Origin: an uncultured Polaribacter sp.
Lineage (GTDB): Bacteria; Bacteroidota; Bacteroidia; Flavobacteriales; Flavobacteriaceae
Direction of reading: 5' to 3'
Assembly: GCF_947501385.1 (NCBI RefSeq)
Contig: NZ_CANMVP010000001.1
Coordinates: forward strand, 186,001 to 250,000
DNA length: 64,000 bases
Below the pieces are notes generated by a model. The model was not told the DNA's origin, searched no databases, and saw only the letters and a program-made list of their open reading frames with translations. How positions within the stretch are numbered: position 1 is the first letter of the stretch; the number at the start of each line of letters is the position of its first letter. The position numbers and the translations under genes were made by a program. Below are positions 9,408 to 18,182 of this stretch, one piece after another.

Positions 9408-10424
9408 TTAATTATTATTTAGTACATAATCAACCAGTTCTTCTACATTACAGGTGGCCAAACCAACATTTTTATCTGCCGCTCCGTAGTAAACATAAAG
9501 TGTATCTCCAACAATTACATTTCCTGTCGGGAAAACACATCCTTTATAATAGCCCTCAATTTCGTAATCAAATTCTGGCTCCATAATATAATTTTTTGTT
9601 CTACCAATTACTTTAGTAGGGTCTTCCAAATCCAACATAACCGCACCCACACGATAATATCCCCGACCTCCGTTCTCTACTCCATGATAGATAACCAACC
9701 AACCTTTATCTGTTTTTAAAGGAGGAGTGCTTCCTCCCGTTTTTTCTTCCCATCCCCCTTTAATTCCTCCAATAATCATAGTGCTTGGCTCGTTCCACGT
9801 TAATAAATCATCACTAAATCTAATCCAAACTGCTGGTTTATCGACACCGTAGGTTTCGCCAACCCATTCTTTAGGACGATGCAACATAGCAAACTTTCCA
9901 TTGATTTTTTCTGGAAAAAGGATAACATCTCGGTCATCTAAACTAGAATCTGTAATACGCCCCAACTTTATCCAATTTTTAAAATCTTTAGTAATGGCTA
10001 GTGCTGAATTAGCTATGTTTCTCTGTATGAAATGAGGTGCATGCGATCCAAAATCTTTAGTTAAAACAACATCATGTTCAAACTTCCAGTATTGTCCAGG
10101 AGGAAACGGTCTAAAAACATACGTAACATAATAATAATCATCGAACTTTACAATTCTTGCATCTTCTACACAACCCATATCTGGACCTTGTTCACTAGGC
10201 CCTAGAACGGGCTGATTACTATCTCTTATAAAGTTGACCCCATCTTTACTAGTAGCTAATCCAAATCGAATTACATGTCCTTCATCATCTCCTGCAGCAC
10301 GATAAAGCATATAGAATTTTCCATCTTCATACCATACTCCAGGATTACAGACTACCAGATTTTCCCAATTGTTTGCTTTATTCGGTTTTAATATTGGATT
10401 TAATTTACTTTTGATTAACATCAT
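9408..10424 (-). CDS. GH130 mannoside phosphorylase
   Basis: Five-bladed beta-propeller enzyme of family GH130, which includes phosphorylases acting on beta-mannosides and releasing alpha-mannose-1-phosphate. Visible family features: NPGVWYEDGKFYMLYRA near 27, VEDARI near 86-91 with Asp88 as the probable general acid, DDRDVILFPEKINGKFAMLHRP in the middle, and KTGGSTPPLKT further on. No signal peptide, so it is cytoplasmic. The length of 338 aa is normal. ATG codons at 10424 and 10421 are both possible starts. It is first in the operon with a sulfatase and an SSS transporter. Together with GH26 and GH2 mannosidase it completes a beta-mannan route. Some GH130 subfamilies are hydrolases, and I cannot settle phosphorylase versus hydrolase by eye. 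Confidence 0.88.
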   Translation of the reverse strand: MMLIKSKLNPILKPNKANNWENLVVCNPGVWYEDGKFYMLYRAAGDDEGHVIRFGLATSKDGVNFIRDSNQPVLGPSEQGPDMGCVEDARIVKFDDYYYVTYVFRPFPPGQYWKFEHDVVLTKDFGSHAPHFIQRNIANSALAITKDFKNWIKLGRITDSSLDDRDVILFPEKINGKFAMLHRPKEWVGETYGVDKPAVWIRFSDDLLTWNEPSTMIIGGIKGGWEEKTGGSTPPLKTDKGWLVIYHGVENGGRGYYRVGAVMLDLEDPTKVIGRTKNYIMEPEFDYEIEGYYKGCVFPTGNVIVGDTLYVYYGAADKNVGLATCNVEELVDYVLNNN

Positions 10425-10675
10425 TTTTTTACAATATTTAATTCTTTTTTAACTTTTTCAATCAACAATCTTTATTGTGATTATAGTTATACGTTTTTTT
10501 GAAATATTTAATCTGGATTCTCCTTTACAGTTATATTTGTAACAAACAAAAAAGAATATTTTTTATAATTATAATAAATAATTTTACACCTTTTAAATAA
10601 ACTAGTTATGTTAAGATTAAAATTTTAAATCTAAGTTCTAAGTATTCTAAAAAAATTTAATCTATATAAAATAAC

Positions 10676-10698
10676 GCCTCCTAAAAATTTAAAGAGGC
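10676..10698 (-). terminator. Hairpin after the SusCD operon
   Basis: Stem GCCTC (10676-10680) pairs with GAGGC (10694-10698) around an AT loop, about 30 bases past the stop of the surface lipoprotein gene. On the minus strand it is followed by GTTATTTTATA, a modest T-rich tract. On the plus strand it is followed by six Ts. It most likely ends the five-gene operon. The rest of the gap 10425-10727 is AT-rich and shows no gene. Confidence 0.5.
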
Positions 10699-10727
10699 AT
10701 TTTTTACTAAAGCTAAGACTATTAAAT

Positions 10728-11753
10728 TTATGGGACTATAACGGGTGTAAAGGTTTCAACACCTACTCCTCTATCTCTCATAACAATAGTGTCTTTTACA
10801 ACATACTTTTTTCCTGTATTTCCAGTTATATTATAATCTAGATAAATAGCATCTCTACTTATTCCACCCCAGGCATCACCAGCTTCAACAAACGTTGCGG
10901 ATCCAGTAACTGAAAAATCAGAATTGGTTGTTTCTGTTATAACAGCTGTATCTCCAGTAAAATTTAACTCAAACTCTACATCTCCAGGACTGCCAGAAGA
11001 TTCTCTTACAGGTGTTTTACCAAGTGCTTTAGTTAAAGATATAGTAGACAGACTCCATAATTCGTCAGTAACCACATAAGGAGATCTATATTCAATTCTT
11101 TCAATTTCATTGTTCATATCATCATATAAAATTGATAAACCTCTTCTTAAATAAATACCATCAAAACGATTAATATACTTTATTGCAAATAGGGTAAAAT
11201 CTTTAGGGGTAATTACCCAATCGCTTGCAATATGTGGGTTTGGATCTGCTACATCTGGAAGTCCTACTAACAAAGAATCTGTGGTGGTTTCAGTTATTCT
11301 AAGTGGTATAACATAGCTGGTTTTAATTGCGTCTGGATCGTTAAAAAAGTCATCTTTTAATTGAACTTCAATTTTTCCTGCAAAAGAGCCAGAAGGAACT
11401 GTTACCATAGATGTCTCACTTAACTCGTAATAATTAGGAGGTAAAATTTTAATACTATTTCCATCTGATGTTTCTATATTTTGCGCAAGACTATTATCAA
11501 TAGTAAAACTAACATTATAGTCTTGCTTACTATTATACAATCCGCCTACTAGAGTACTTATAACAAACTTCCCTTGATTATCATTTGAATTATCAAACAG
11601 ATCATTTCCTAAAACAAGTGTTCTTACAGGGTATTGGTAAGGGAAATAGGTAGTAGATCCTGCAAAGTCCTCAAACTCTTGATCTTCATTAGAGCATGCG
11701 ATTAGCAGTATAAGGCTAAGTGTTACACTAATATTAAATATATATTTTTTCAT
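10728..11753 (-). CDS. DUF1735-type surface glycan-binding lipoprotein
   Basis: Predicted outer-membrane surface lipoprotein. The lipobox is LIAC with Cys20, followed by SNEDQEFED, an acidic stretch that resembles the Bacteroidota lipoprotein export signal. After it comes a BT_3987-like/DUF1735 domain (about 28-150: GGLYNSKQDYNVSFTID, then NYYELSETSMVTVPSG), and a second beta-rich domain that resembles those found with DUF1735 in SusE-position proteins. There is no catalytic signature. It is the fifth gene of the operon SusC-SusD-SusC-SusD-this, 32 bases after the SusD stop. Its position fits a surface glycan-binding protein that helps hold the polymer or oligomer near the SusCD import complex. 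Binding specificity is unknown. Confidence 0.8.
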   Translation of the reverse strand: MKKYIFNISVTLSLILLIACSNEDQEFEDFAGSTTYFPYQYPVRTLVLGNDLFDNSNDNQGKFVISTLVGGLYNSKQDYNVSFTIDNSLAQNIETSDGNSIKILPPNYYELSETSMVTVPSGSFAGKIEVQLKDDFFNDPDAIKTSYVIPLRITETTTDSLLVGLPDVADPNPHIASDWVITPKDFTLFAIKYINRFDGIYLRRGLSILYDDMNNEIERIEYRSPYVVTDELWSLSTISLTKALGKTPVRESSGSPGDVEFELNFTGDTAVITETTNSDFSVTGSATFVEAGDAWGGISRDAIYLDYNITGNTGKKYVVKDTIVMRDRGVGVETFTPVIVP

Positions 11754-11785
11754 ATTTATTTTGATTTTTTATTGGTCTTATAAGC

Positions 11786-13483
11786 TTACCATCCTTGATT
11801 TTGAATAATTTTACTTGTAGTTAGAATCTCCTGCTGTGGAATAGGCCCATATATCATAAAACTCTTATAATTTCTAGCTTCTACATCGAATATTGTATAA
11901 TCCGATCCATTAATACTTATGCCCTGAGCGGGTTCGTTTAACTTAGATAAATCATACTTCCATCTTCTAATATCCCAAAAACGAAAACCTTCAAAAGAAA
12001 GTTCTATCCTTCGCTCATTCCTAACCATCTCTCTAAAACCATTCTGATCCAGAGAGGCAAGATACAGGTCGGGTTGGTCTATCCCCCCTCTTTCCCTGAT
12101 AGCTTGAAGGACTTCTCTGGCAGAAAAACCATAGGTTCCAGAGTTGTCCGGGCCATTTGCCTCATTCATGGCCTCGGCGTAATTTAAAAAGACCTCGGTA
12201 TATCTCAAATAGGTATCCCAATGACTTGCGGTATTATTGATGTTAGGGGAGATATCGAGGGTCTCGATAAGGAGTTTTTTCAAATAATAGCCCGTGATGG
12301 TCGCCTCTGGGTTTTGCCCCAAACCATCGTTCGCATCATTCAGTGACGTATTTATCGATCTGCCATTCATATCATTTCCGTTGTAAATGATATATTCTTC
12401 CAAACGCGGATCTCTACCCGAATAGGGGTTGTTAGAATCGTACCCGCTAGCGGTATCGTCAATCGGATACCCATTCTTCATAGGAAATGCATCCACCAAA
12501 TTTTGGGTAGGGTTTATAATTCCATTTCCAAACAACGATGGCGGGTACTGCTGTTTTTCCCTGAAGTTGTTCAATCCCCAATTTCTACGCCATATGATAT
12601 CCGGGTCGTCTTGATTCCTGTAGAACACATGTCCTGTGGCAGAGAGGATGCCCAATCCACCTCTATCGGATAGGAAATCTCCTGCCAAGTCTGCGGCTTG
12701 TTGCCAAAGAGCGGTACTGTTGGCGAGGTTGAATGCGGGACTGGCGGCCCATAGCGCCACTCTGGTCTTAAAGGCTCTTAATATATTGGCATTTATTCTA
12801 TTAACATTCTGCTTTCCGAAAACAGCATCCCTTACTTCGCCGTCGCCCGTATCAATGTACTCGTCTGGAAGCAGCCGTATTGCCTCATCACAATCTTGTA
12901 TGATGGCATCGATACATTCTTCAAAAGAATTACGGGGGAGGTTCCACTCGTCTTCCACCGTCAAAGGCTCAGTAAGAATAACAAATCCTTTTAGATTGTT
13001 ATCTTTATCAATACCTGCATGACTTTGCAATAACATAAAATTATAAACAGCTCTCAACCCATATGCTTCTCCAGTATGTTTTTGCAAGAATAAGTCATTT
13101 CTTTCCTTACTTTTATAACTCCATTCTACATCTGCAACTATCTCAAGCATTTTGTTAATATAATATAATTGCTCATAAGCATAATCCCACCTAGATTGTG
13201 GGTTATATAATGCAGCCCATTCTCCAAGAGCCATTCTTGAAAAAGCATTACCCGTATTATTATTAACGGCATCATCTGTAGCAGCTTCATCGAATCGGTA
13301 GGATTCTAAAGCATTATAGGCATTCAGTAAAATTCCTTCTCCATACGTTGGATCTGTTAATAATATATCAGAAGATCTGCGATTATCTTCATCAGGTTCT
13401 AACATAGCCTCACAAGAACTGAAGACTAATGAAAGAATTATAATCCTGATGTAAATTAATTTAATATTTTTCATCATAGTCAT
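11786..13483 (-). CDS. SusD-like glycan-binding lipoprotein (second pair)
   Basis: SusD/RagB-family lid of a TonB-dependent import complex. The signal ends at lipobox FSSC (Cys24), followed by EAMLEPDEDN. The N-terminal TPR-like helices (YNALESYRFDE, AYGLRAVYNFMLLQ) and the C-terminal SusD block (SFEGFRFWDIRRWKYDLS, then IPQQEI, ending IIQNQGW) are clear. Length is 565 aa. It lies 10 bases after the short SusC of the same pair. Its middle (about 12,040-12,980) is much richer in G+C than both ends, which suggests recombination of the ligand-binding part. Several ATGs close together at the start (13483, 13477, 13474) leave the exact start open. Confidence 0.93.
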   Translation of the reverse strand: MTMMKNIKLIYIRIIILSLVFSSCEAMLEPDEDNRRSSDILLTDPTYGEGILLNAYNALESYRFDEAATDDAVNNNTGNAFSRMALGEWAALYNPQSRWDYAYEQLYYINKMLEIVADVEWSYKSKERNDLFLQKHTGEAYGLRAVYNFMLLQSHAGIDKDNNLKGFVILTEPLTVEDEWNLPRNSFEECIDAIIQDCDEAIRLLPDEYIDTGDGEVRDAVFGKQNVNRINANILRAFKTRVALWAASPAFNLANSTALWQQAADLAGDFLSDRGGLGILSATGHVFYRNQDDPDIIWRRNWGLNNFREKQQYPPSLFGNGIINPTQNLVDAFPMKNGYPIDDTASGYDSNNPYSGRDPRLEEYIIYNGNDMNGRSINTSLNDANDGLGQNPEATITGYYLKKLLIETLDISPNINNTASHWDTYLRYTEVFLNYAEAMNEANGPDNSGTYGFSAREVLQAIRERGGIDQPDLYLASLDQNGFREMVRNERRIELSFEGFRFWDIRRWKYDLSKLNEPAQGISINGSDYTIFDVEARNYKSFMIYGPIPQQEILTTSKIIQNQGW

Positions 13484-13493
13484 TTGTTTAGTA

Positions 13494-16358
13494 TTAAAGT
13501 TCTAGTTTCATTCCAAGAGCAAAATTTCTATTTTGCGGAGACAAGCTCCCTACATTCAATTGAATCTTATCTTTTATTTTAGAGACAACAAGTACATTTC
13601 TACCTCTAAGATATAAGCTAAGATTTTTTACATTCAATTTATCGATAAGCTGTTTAGAAAAGTCATAAGTCAGTTGGATTCTATTTAAATAAAAAGCATC
13701 CTCGTTGTGCATCCAAAAGGTTGAATTTCTAAAATTATTGGCATTTGCAACTGAAGATAATCTAGGGTGTGTAGCTGTATTCGCAGTTGCTGGTGTCCAT
13801 CGTCCTTTTGCTTCCTCTGACCATTTATTGGTATTTCCAAAATTTGCATAATAGGAGTTATTGAAAAAAATACTAGAACCTGCTTGTCCAGTTCCTAAAG
13901 CAAAAAAACTGAGATTTTTGTACTTTAAAAGTAACTCAAGTCCATAACTGGTTCTAGGTACGGTATTGCTAACTTGTATTTGATCATCATTATCAATTAT
14001 CCCGTTATTATCTTGATCTATGTATTTCAGGTCGCCGGGCTGTACATCGCCGAACTGTGGTACAGGAAGACTTGCCATAAGGGCTCCAGTAGAATCAAAA
14101 TCGCTTTCCTTGTAGAACCCGTCATTCTCCAAAGTGAAAATAGCATCGCGGCTTCTGCCTTCCCTGTTCTGATAGTCATTGGCCCAAGCTTCGTCACGTG
14201 CTGTCGCTGTAGGTTTCGTATACATAAGGGTAAGGCCGAAATTGAAGGAGAAATCTCCTATGTTCTCTTGGACGACGACTTTTGTCTCCACACCATTGTA
14301 CATATCGTCCACTATGTTGTTTACTGGTAAAAAACCTCCGAATAGACCACTGAGTGTATTGTTCTGAGTTCCTAGCAATCCTTGGTTCCAAATTTTGAAG
14401 TAATTTGCTTCCACACTCAAGTGATTGTTCAGGAACCATCCCTCCATTCCAATATTGATATCCGTTTTTTTCACATAGTCCAATGAGCGGTTGCCTACTA
14501 TACTGTATTGTGTCAAAGGAGATGATCGTTGACCATCACCGTAGAAGAAATTGCCACCTTGCTGAAAGCTGTCCTCGTATAGATAGTAATTATTGTTCCC
14601 AAAACTTCTGTCAGTATTCAAAAGCCCGCCAGAAAGCCGAATCTTCAGGTAGTTGATCGTCTTGGAAAATTTTATAAAGCCCTCCTCACTGAGGACCCAT
14701 CCCAGTCCGATAGTCGGAGAAAGCGCTCCCCTGTTCCCCTCTGCTAGGAATACAGAGTTCGTGTAGACACCGTTGAAGTCAATTATATAGCGATTTTTAA
14801 AGGAATACCCTAGATGCATTCCTATATGTGCCTGTTTCCTCCTATACAGCTCCCCCCCATTTTGATATTGGTTCATATAGCCGAGCACCATTGCCTCGAC
14901 ACCATGGCTTCCAAAATCCCTCTCGAATGAAAGATTCGCATATGCCCCCACCCTTTTCTGAAGATCCAGAGTTCCCACTCCGAGTACTCCTGTGTCGAGA
15001 TCCTCACCGATTTTAGTGACAGAATAAGTGTCTTCGCTCAGAGGAAGGGCTTCTGCCTCGTCCGAAAGCCACTGGGCCTGATACACGGCGTATGTATTTT
15101 GCTGCGTCTCTTTATACTGGCTGTATTGATCGAAAGAGAAGGTGGTGTTGAATTTCAAGCCTTTTGTTATGAAGTCCAAATTAAAATTCAAACCTAAGTT
15201 CGATTGGATGGTACGCTGTACCGTCCTGTTATATCCTCTACGGAACATATCTCCGTATACGTTTACCTGATTGTCTATGCTTCTGCCGCCAAGAATAAAA
15301 GCACCATCTATTAATTTTGCACCCTCCAGAGCGGTAGGGTCGTCTACGTTTGCGGTAGGCAACAAAGGGTTGAAAAAGTAAGGGTGCAGTGAAGATGCAT
15401 TATTCCAAAAGTTACCATTCGGTTGTGATGAGATATTGAAAATTGTATTGACGTCAAGAAACGCATCAATGAAGGAGTTTATCTTCAGATCGACATTTCC
15501 CCTTACATTGAAAACATTGCTCTTTGCCGACTCGCCCTCCCCGAGACTGAACAGCTCGTCACTTCCTCTCCAACCTAGATTGAGATAGTATTTGGTTGCA
15601 TCGCCTCCACCATAGATCTCCCCGAACACATTGGTAAAACTCGTAAAACTCTTTAGATATTCAGGAGAATAGTAATCGATGTCTGGGTAACGAAAAGGAT
15701 TTATGCCCGATGCGGTATTGTCAATAGTAGTCTGGCTAAATGAAGGGGACAGACCGTCATTGGCTCGTGCCTCGTTGTACAGTTTCATATAGTCAACGGC
15801 TCCTAGATAAGAGGGAAGGGAGACAGGGAATGCATAGCCTTGCTCTGCTACGAAATTAATGGCTTTTTTATGGTCTCTACCTCGCTTGGTCGTAATCAGG
15901 ACGATACCGTTGTTTGCGTCTGTCCCGTACAGAACGCTGGCATGATTGTCTTTTAAAACAGTGATCTTATCTATTTCCTCTAATCTTAATGTATTTGTTG
16001 GTCTAGGAATTCCATCTACTATAACTAAGGCAGATCCTAATCCTCTTATATTATTATTTGATGTACCTGTAATACCTGCAACTCGACCTTTAATACCATC
16101 AAATACAAATCTGGTGTTGTCGAACTCTCTAATTTCATCTAAATTAACATACGATACCGATCCTGTAATAGATTCTTTTGTTAAGCTACTAAAAGGCAAT
16201 GCTACAAGTTTATCATTTTTGTTGGTCATTACAATTGTAGAATCTACAATGCGCCCGTCTTTCTCCCTAATGTTGTTATCATTTGCTGACTGTGTAAACG
16301 CTGATGAGATAGAAAGCATCGAACATAGTAGCAATGTTATATTTTTATGTATATTCAT
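13494..16358 (-). CDS. SusC-like TonB-dependent transporter, short form (second pair)
   Basis: Outer-membrane TonB-dependent glycan transporter. I chose the ATG at 16358 because it gives a clean signal peptide (MNIHKNITLLLCSMLSISSA, then FTQ) and avoids an 83-base overlap with the upstream SusD that the longer frame (to 16484) would need. The plug is present (GIKGRVAGITGTSNNNIRG, LVIVDGIPRPTN, VLYGTDANNGIVLITTKRG). The beta-barrel follows and ends in FALGMKLEL. The usual N-terminal carboxypeptidase-D-like domain seen in the other two SusC proteins here is missing, and only about 60 linker residues precede the plug. About 954 aa. The central part (about 14,030-15,950) is GC-rich compared with both ends. 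Confidence 0.92.
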   Translation of the reverse strand: MNIHKNITLLLCSMLSISSAFTQSANDNNIREKDGRIVDSTIVMTNKNDKLVALPFSSLTKESITGSVSYVNLDEIREFDNTRFVFDGIKGRVAGITGTSNNNIRGLGSALVIVDGIPRPTNTLRLEEIDKITVLKDNHASVLYGTDANNGIVLITTKRGRDHKKAINFVAEQGYAFPVSLPSYLGAVDYMKLYNEARANDGLSPSFSQTTIDNTASGINPFRYPDIDYYSPEYLKSFTSFTNVFGEIYGGGDATKYYLNLGWRGSDELFSLGEGESAKSNVFNVRGNVDLKINSFIDAFLDVNTIFNISSQPNGNFWNNASSLHPYFFNPLLPTANVDDPTALEGAKLIDGAFILGGRSIDNQVNVYGDMFRRGYNRTVQRTIQSNLGLNFNLDFITKGLKFNTTFSFDQYSQYKETQQNTYAVYQAQWLSDEAEALPLSEDTYSVTKIGEDLDTGVLGVGTLDLQKRVGAYANLSFERDFGSHGVEAMVLGYMNQYQNGGELYRRKQAHIGMHLGYSFKNRYIIDFNGVYTNSVFLAEGNRGALSPTIGLGWVLSEEGFIKFSKTINYLKIRLSGGLLNTDRSFGNNNYYLYEDSFQQGGNFFYGDGQRSSPLTQYSIVGNRSLDYVKKTDINIGMEGWFLNNHLSVEANYFKIWNQGLLGTQNNTLSGLFGGFLPVNNIVDDMYNGVETKVVVQENIGDFSFNFGLTLMYTKPTATARDEAWANDYQNREGRSRDAIFTLENDGFYKESDFDSTGALMASLPVPQFGDVQPGDLKYIDQDNNGIIDNDDQIQVSNTVPRTSYGLELLLKYKNLSFFALGTGQAGSSIFFNNSYYANFGNTNKWSEEAKGRWTPATANTATHPRLSSVANANNFRNSTFWMHNEDAFYLNRIQLTYDFSKQLIDKLNVKNLSLYLRGRNVLVVSKIKDKIQLNVGSLSPQNRNFALGMKLEL

Positions 16359-16401
16359 AATATTTTGATATCTTGTTTTTATAATTCGTTGGCATACAGT
16401 T

Positions 16402-18171
16402 CTACCAGCCAGGATTCTGTGTCCATTCTGGATAAATAGATACCTGATCGACGGGAAAAGGCAACCAATAATGCTTTTGATCAAAAACTCTAGTTTTAAT
16501 TAATCTTTTATTGAAAAAAGTATAGTTCTCGTCAAAGTCTAGTGCATACATTTCTTTATATTCAGGTAAATGGGCTACGTACCATCTTCTGATATCAAAC
16601 CAACTTTCTCCTTCAAATGCTAGCTCAATTTTTCTTTCATTCCATATTCTTTCCCTAAAAACCTCTTTTGATGATAAAAACTTCGGGTTAACATTAGGCA
16701 TAGTAGCTCTATTTCTAATTACGTTAATGGCGGCCACAGCCGTCATAGTAGCTCCATTTATCGCTGTAGGTACTACATTTGGTCCATAAACTTCATTTAC
16801 AGCTTCAGCATACATTAAATAAACATCTGCAAGACGAATACGTGCAGTAGTATAGAATGCTCTTCTTTGGTACCATCCATCTAAATTGGTAAGTCCTATT
16901 GGATTCCATTTTCTCTGTCCATACCCAGTATCCGCATCTTTTGCCTTCTCTCTGCCACCTACATATAATTCTGCTCTTTTTGTCTGCTTGATACTAATAG
17001 AATCGTTATCTATAATTATGGACTCGTAAAATCTCGGATCCCTGTTTTTCCATGGGTTATTCGGGTCGTATCCAGAAGCTGGATCGTCTATAGGCAACCC
17101 GTTCGCCATTTCATAGTTCTCCACGAAATTGGCAGTAGGGGCATTATAGTTGTTACTTCCACCTACACTATTGAATACAGTAGACCTTTTTGTATTGAAT
17201 GTATTGTTCTTATGAGCGGCACCCCAGATTTTTTCGCCAGTAGCAGCAGGAACTCCAAGATTCTTACTGTTTACAAAAAGATAGGAATAATCATCGAAAT
17301 CATATAATCTATAATATCCTTCATTTACTAAGTTAAAAACCCCTACACATGCCGCAATGCATTTATTAAGGTAGTCGTTGTTATAAGTGGCAGATCCTTG
17401 TGATTCGAGATTCATCAACGGACTGCCAGCATAGAGGTAATTTTTAGCTAAAATCGCATATGCAGCACCTCTGGTCGCCATCGGCTCGTTAGCATCTCCT
17501 AAAGTTGCTTGTCCATATGGTGCCTCATTCCAGCTTTTAGGTAGTTTAGGTATGGCTTTTTCTAGGTCTTCCCCAATTTTATCTGCTGTCTGCTGGTAAT
17601 TTAGTCTGGGGATAAAAAGATCATCATCTGGCTGTAAATATGTTTCTACATAGGGCATACCTCCAAACCAACTCGCAAATTCAAAATAGAACCAAGCTCT
17701 TAAAAAATAGCCTTGTGCTTCAATTACATTGCGCTCATCATCTGTTGCATCCACCATCAGATCCAAATTCGCCAGGATTTGGTTTGCACCCCTAACACCT
17801 CTCCACCCATGGGTCCAAACCCCACCTACCACAGGATTAGTTTTTTCACTATTATCAATTATAGGAGCTCTTGCACTATTTAATATATTAAAATAATCCC
17901 CATCATTACTAAAGCGATTCAAATCTGTTGCTGTTGACACCGTTTCATTGCCCCAGCACCAAGAACTTGCAAAAATAATATTCTTATAATCCATTATATA
18001 AGGATACAATCTGTTGGTAAAGCCTTGATAGTTATAAAAATTACTAAAAATATCTTCTTCGCTGATATCGGACTCGTCGATCTTGCTTAGGTACTCATCA
18101 TCACAAGCTGTAAATATCAATATGATGCTAAAACAAGTTAGCACAATTCTATTATATATTATTTTTTTCAT
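16402..18171 (-). CDS. SusD-like glycan-binding lipoprotein (first pair)
   Basis: SusD/RagB-family surface lipoprotein, 589 aa. The lipobox is FTAC with Cys23, followed by DDEYLSKIDESD, an acidic surface-export signal. SusD features include the helical repeat NVIEAQGYFLRAWFYFEFA and the C-terminal block ELAFEGESWFDIRRWYVAH, closing with LPFPVDQVSIYPEWTQNPGW. It follows the full-length SusC by 11 bases and is followed by the short SusC, so the operon holds two consecutive SusCD pairs. It should form the mobile lid over its SusC partner and bind oligosaccharide. Specificity cannot be read from sequence alone, but the locus points to mannan-type oligomers. Confidence 0.94.
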   Translation of the reverse strand: MKKIIYNRIVLTCFSIILIFTACDDEYLSKIDESDISEEDIFSNFYNYQGFTNRLYPYIMDYKNIIFASSWCWGNETVSTATDLNRFSNDGDYFNILNSARAPIIDNSEKTNPVVGGVWTHGWRGVRGANQILANLDLMVDATDDERNVIEAQGYFLRAWFYFEFASWFGGMPYVETYLQPDDDLFIPRLNYQQTADKIGEDLEKAIPKLPKSWNEAPYGQATLGDANEPMATRGAAYAILAKNYLYAGSPLMNLESQGSATYNNDYLNKCIAACVGVFNLVNEGYYRLYDFDDYSYLFVNSKNLGVPAATGEKIWGAAHKNNTFNTKRSTVFNSVGGSNNYNAPTANFVENYEMANGLPIDDPASGYDPNNPWKNRDPRFYESIIIDNDSISIKQTKRAELYVGGREKAKDADTGYGQRKWNPIGLTNLDGWYQRRAFYTTARIRLADVYLMYAEAVNEVYGPNVVPTAINGATMTAVAAINVIRNRATMPNVNPKFLSSKEVFRERIWNERKIELAFEGESWFDIRRWYVAHLPEYKEMYALDFDENYTFFNKRLIKTRVFDQKHYWLPFPVDQVSIYPEWTQNPGW

Positions 18172-18182
18172 TTTACTAAATT

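Noticed and set aside
15946..16368. 140-codon open frame on the plus strand inside the short SusC gene
   Set aside because: It is antisense to a clear SusC plug and signal region, and its translation shows no domain or signal of its own.
16359..16484. Upstream extension of the short SusC to an ATG at 16484
   Set aside because: It would add 42 residues without signal-peptide character and overlap the previous SusD gene by 83 bases. The ATG at 16358 gives a good signal peptide.
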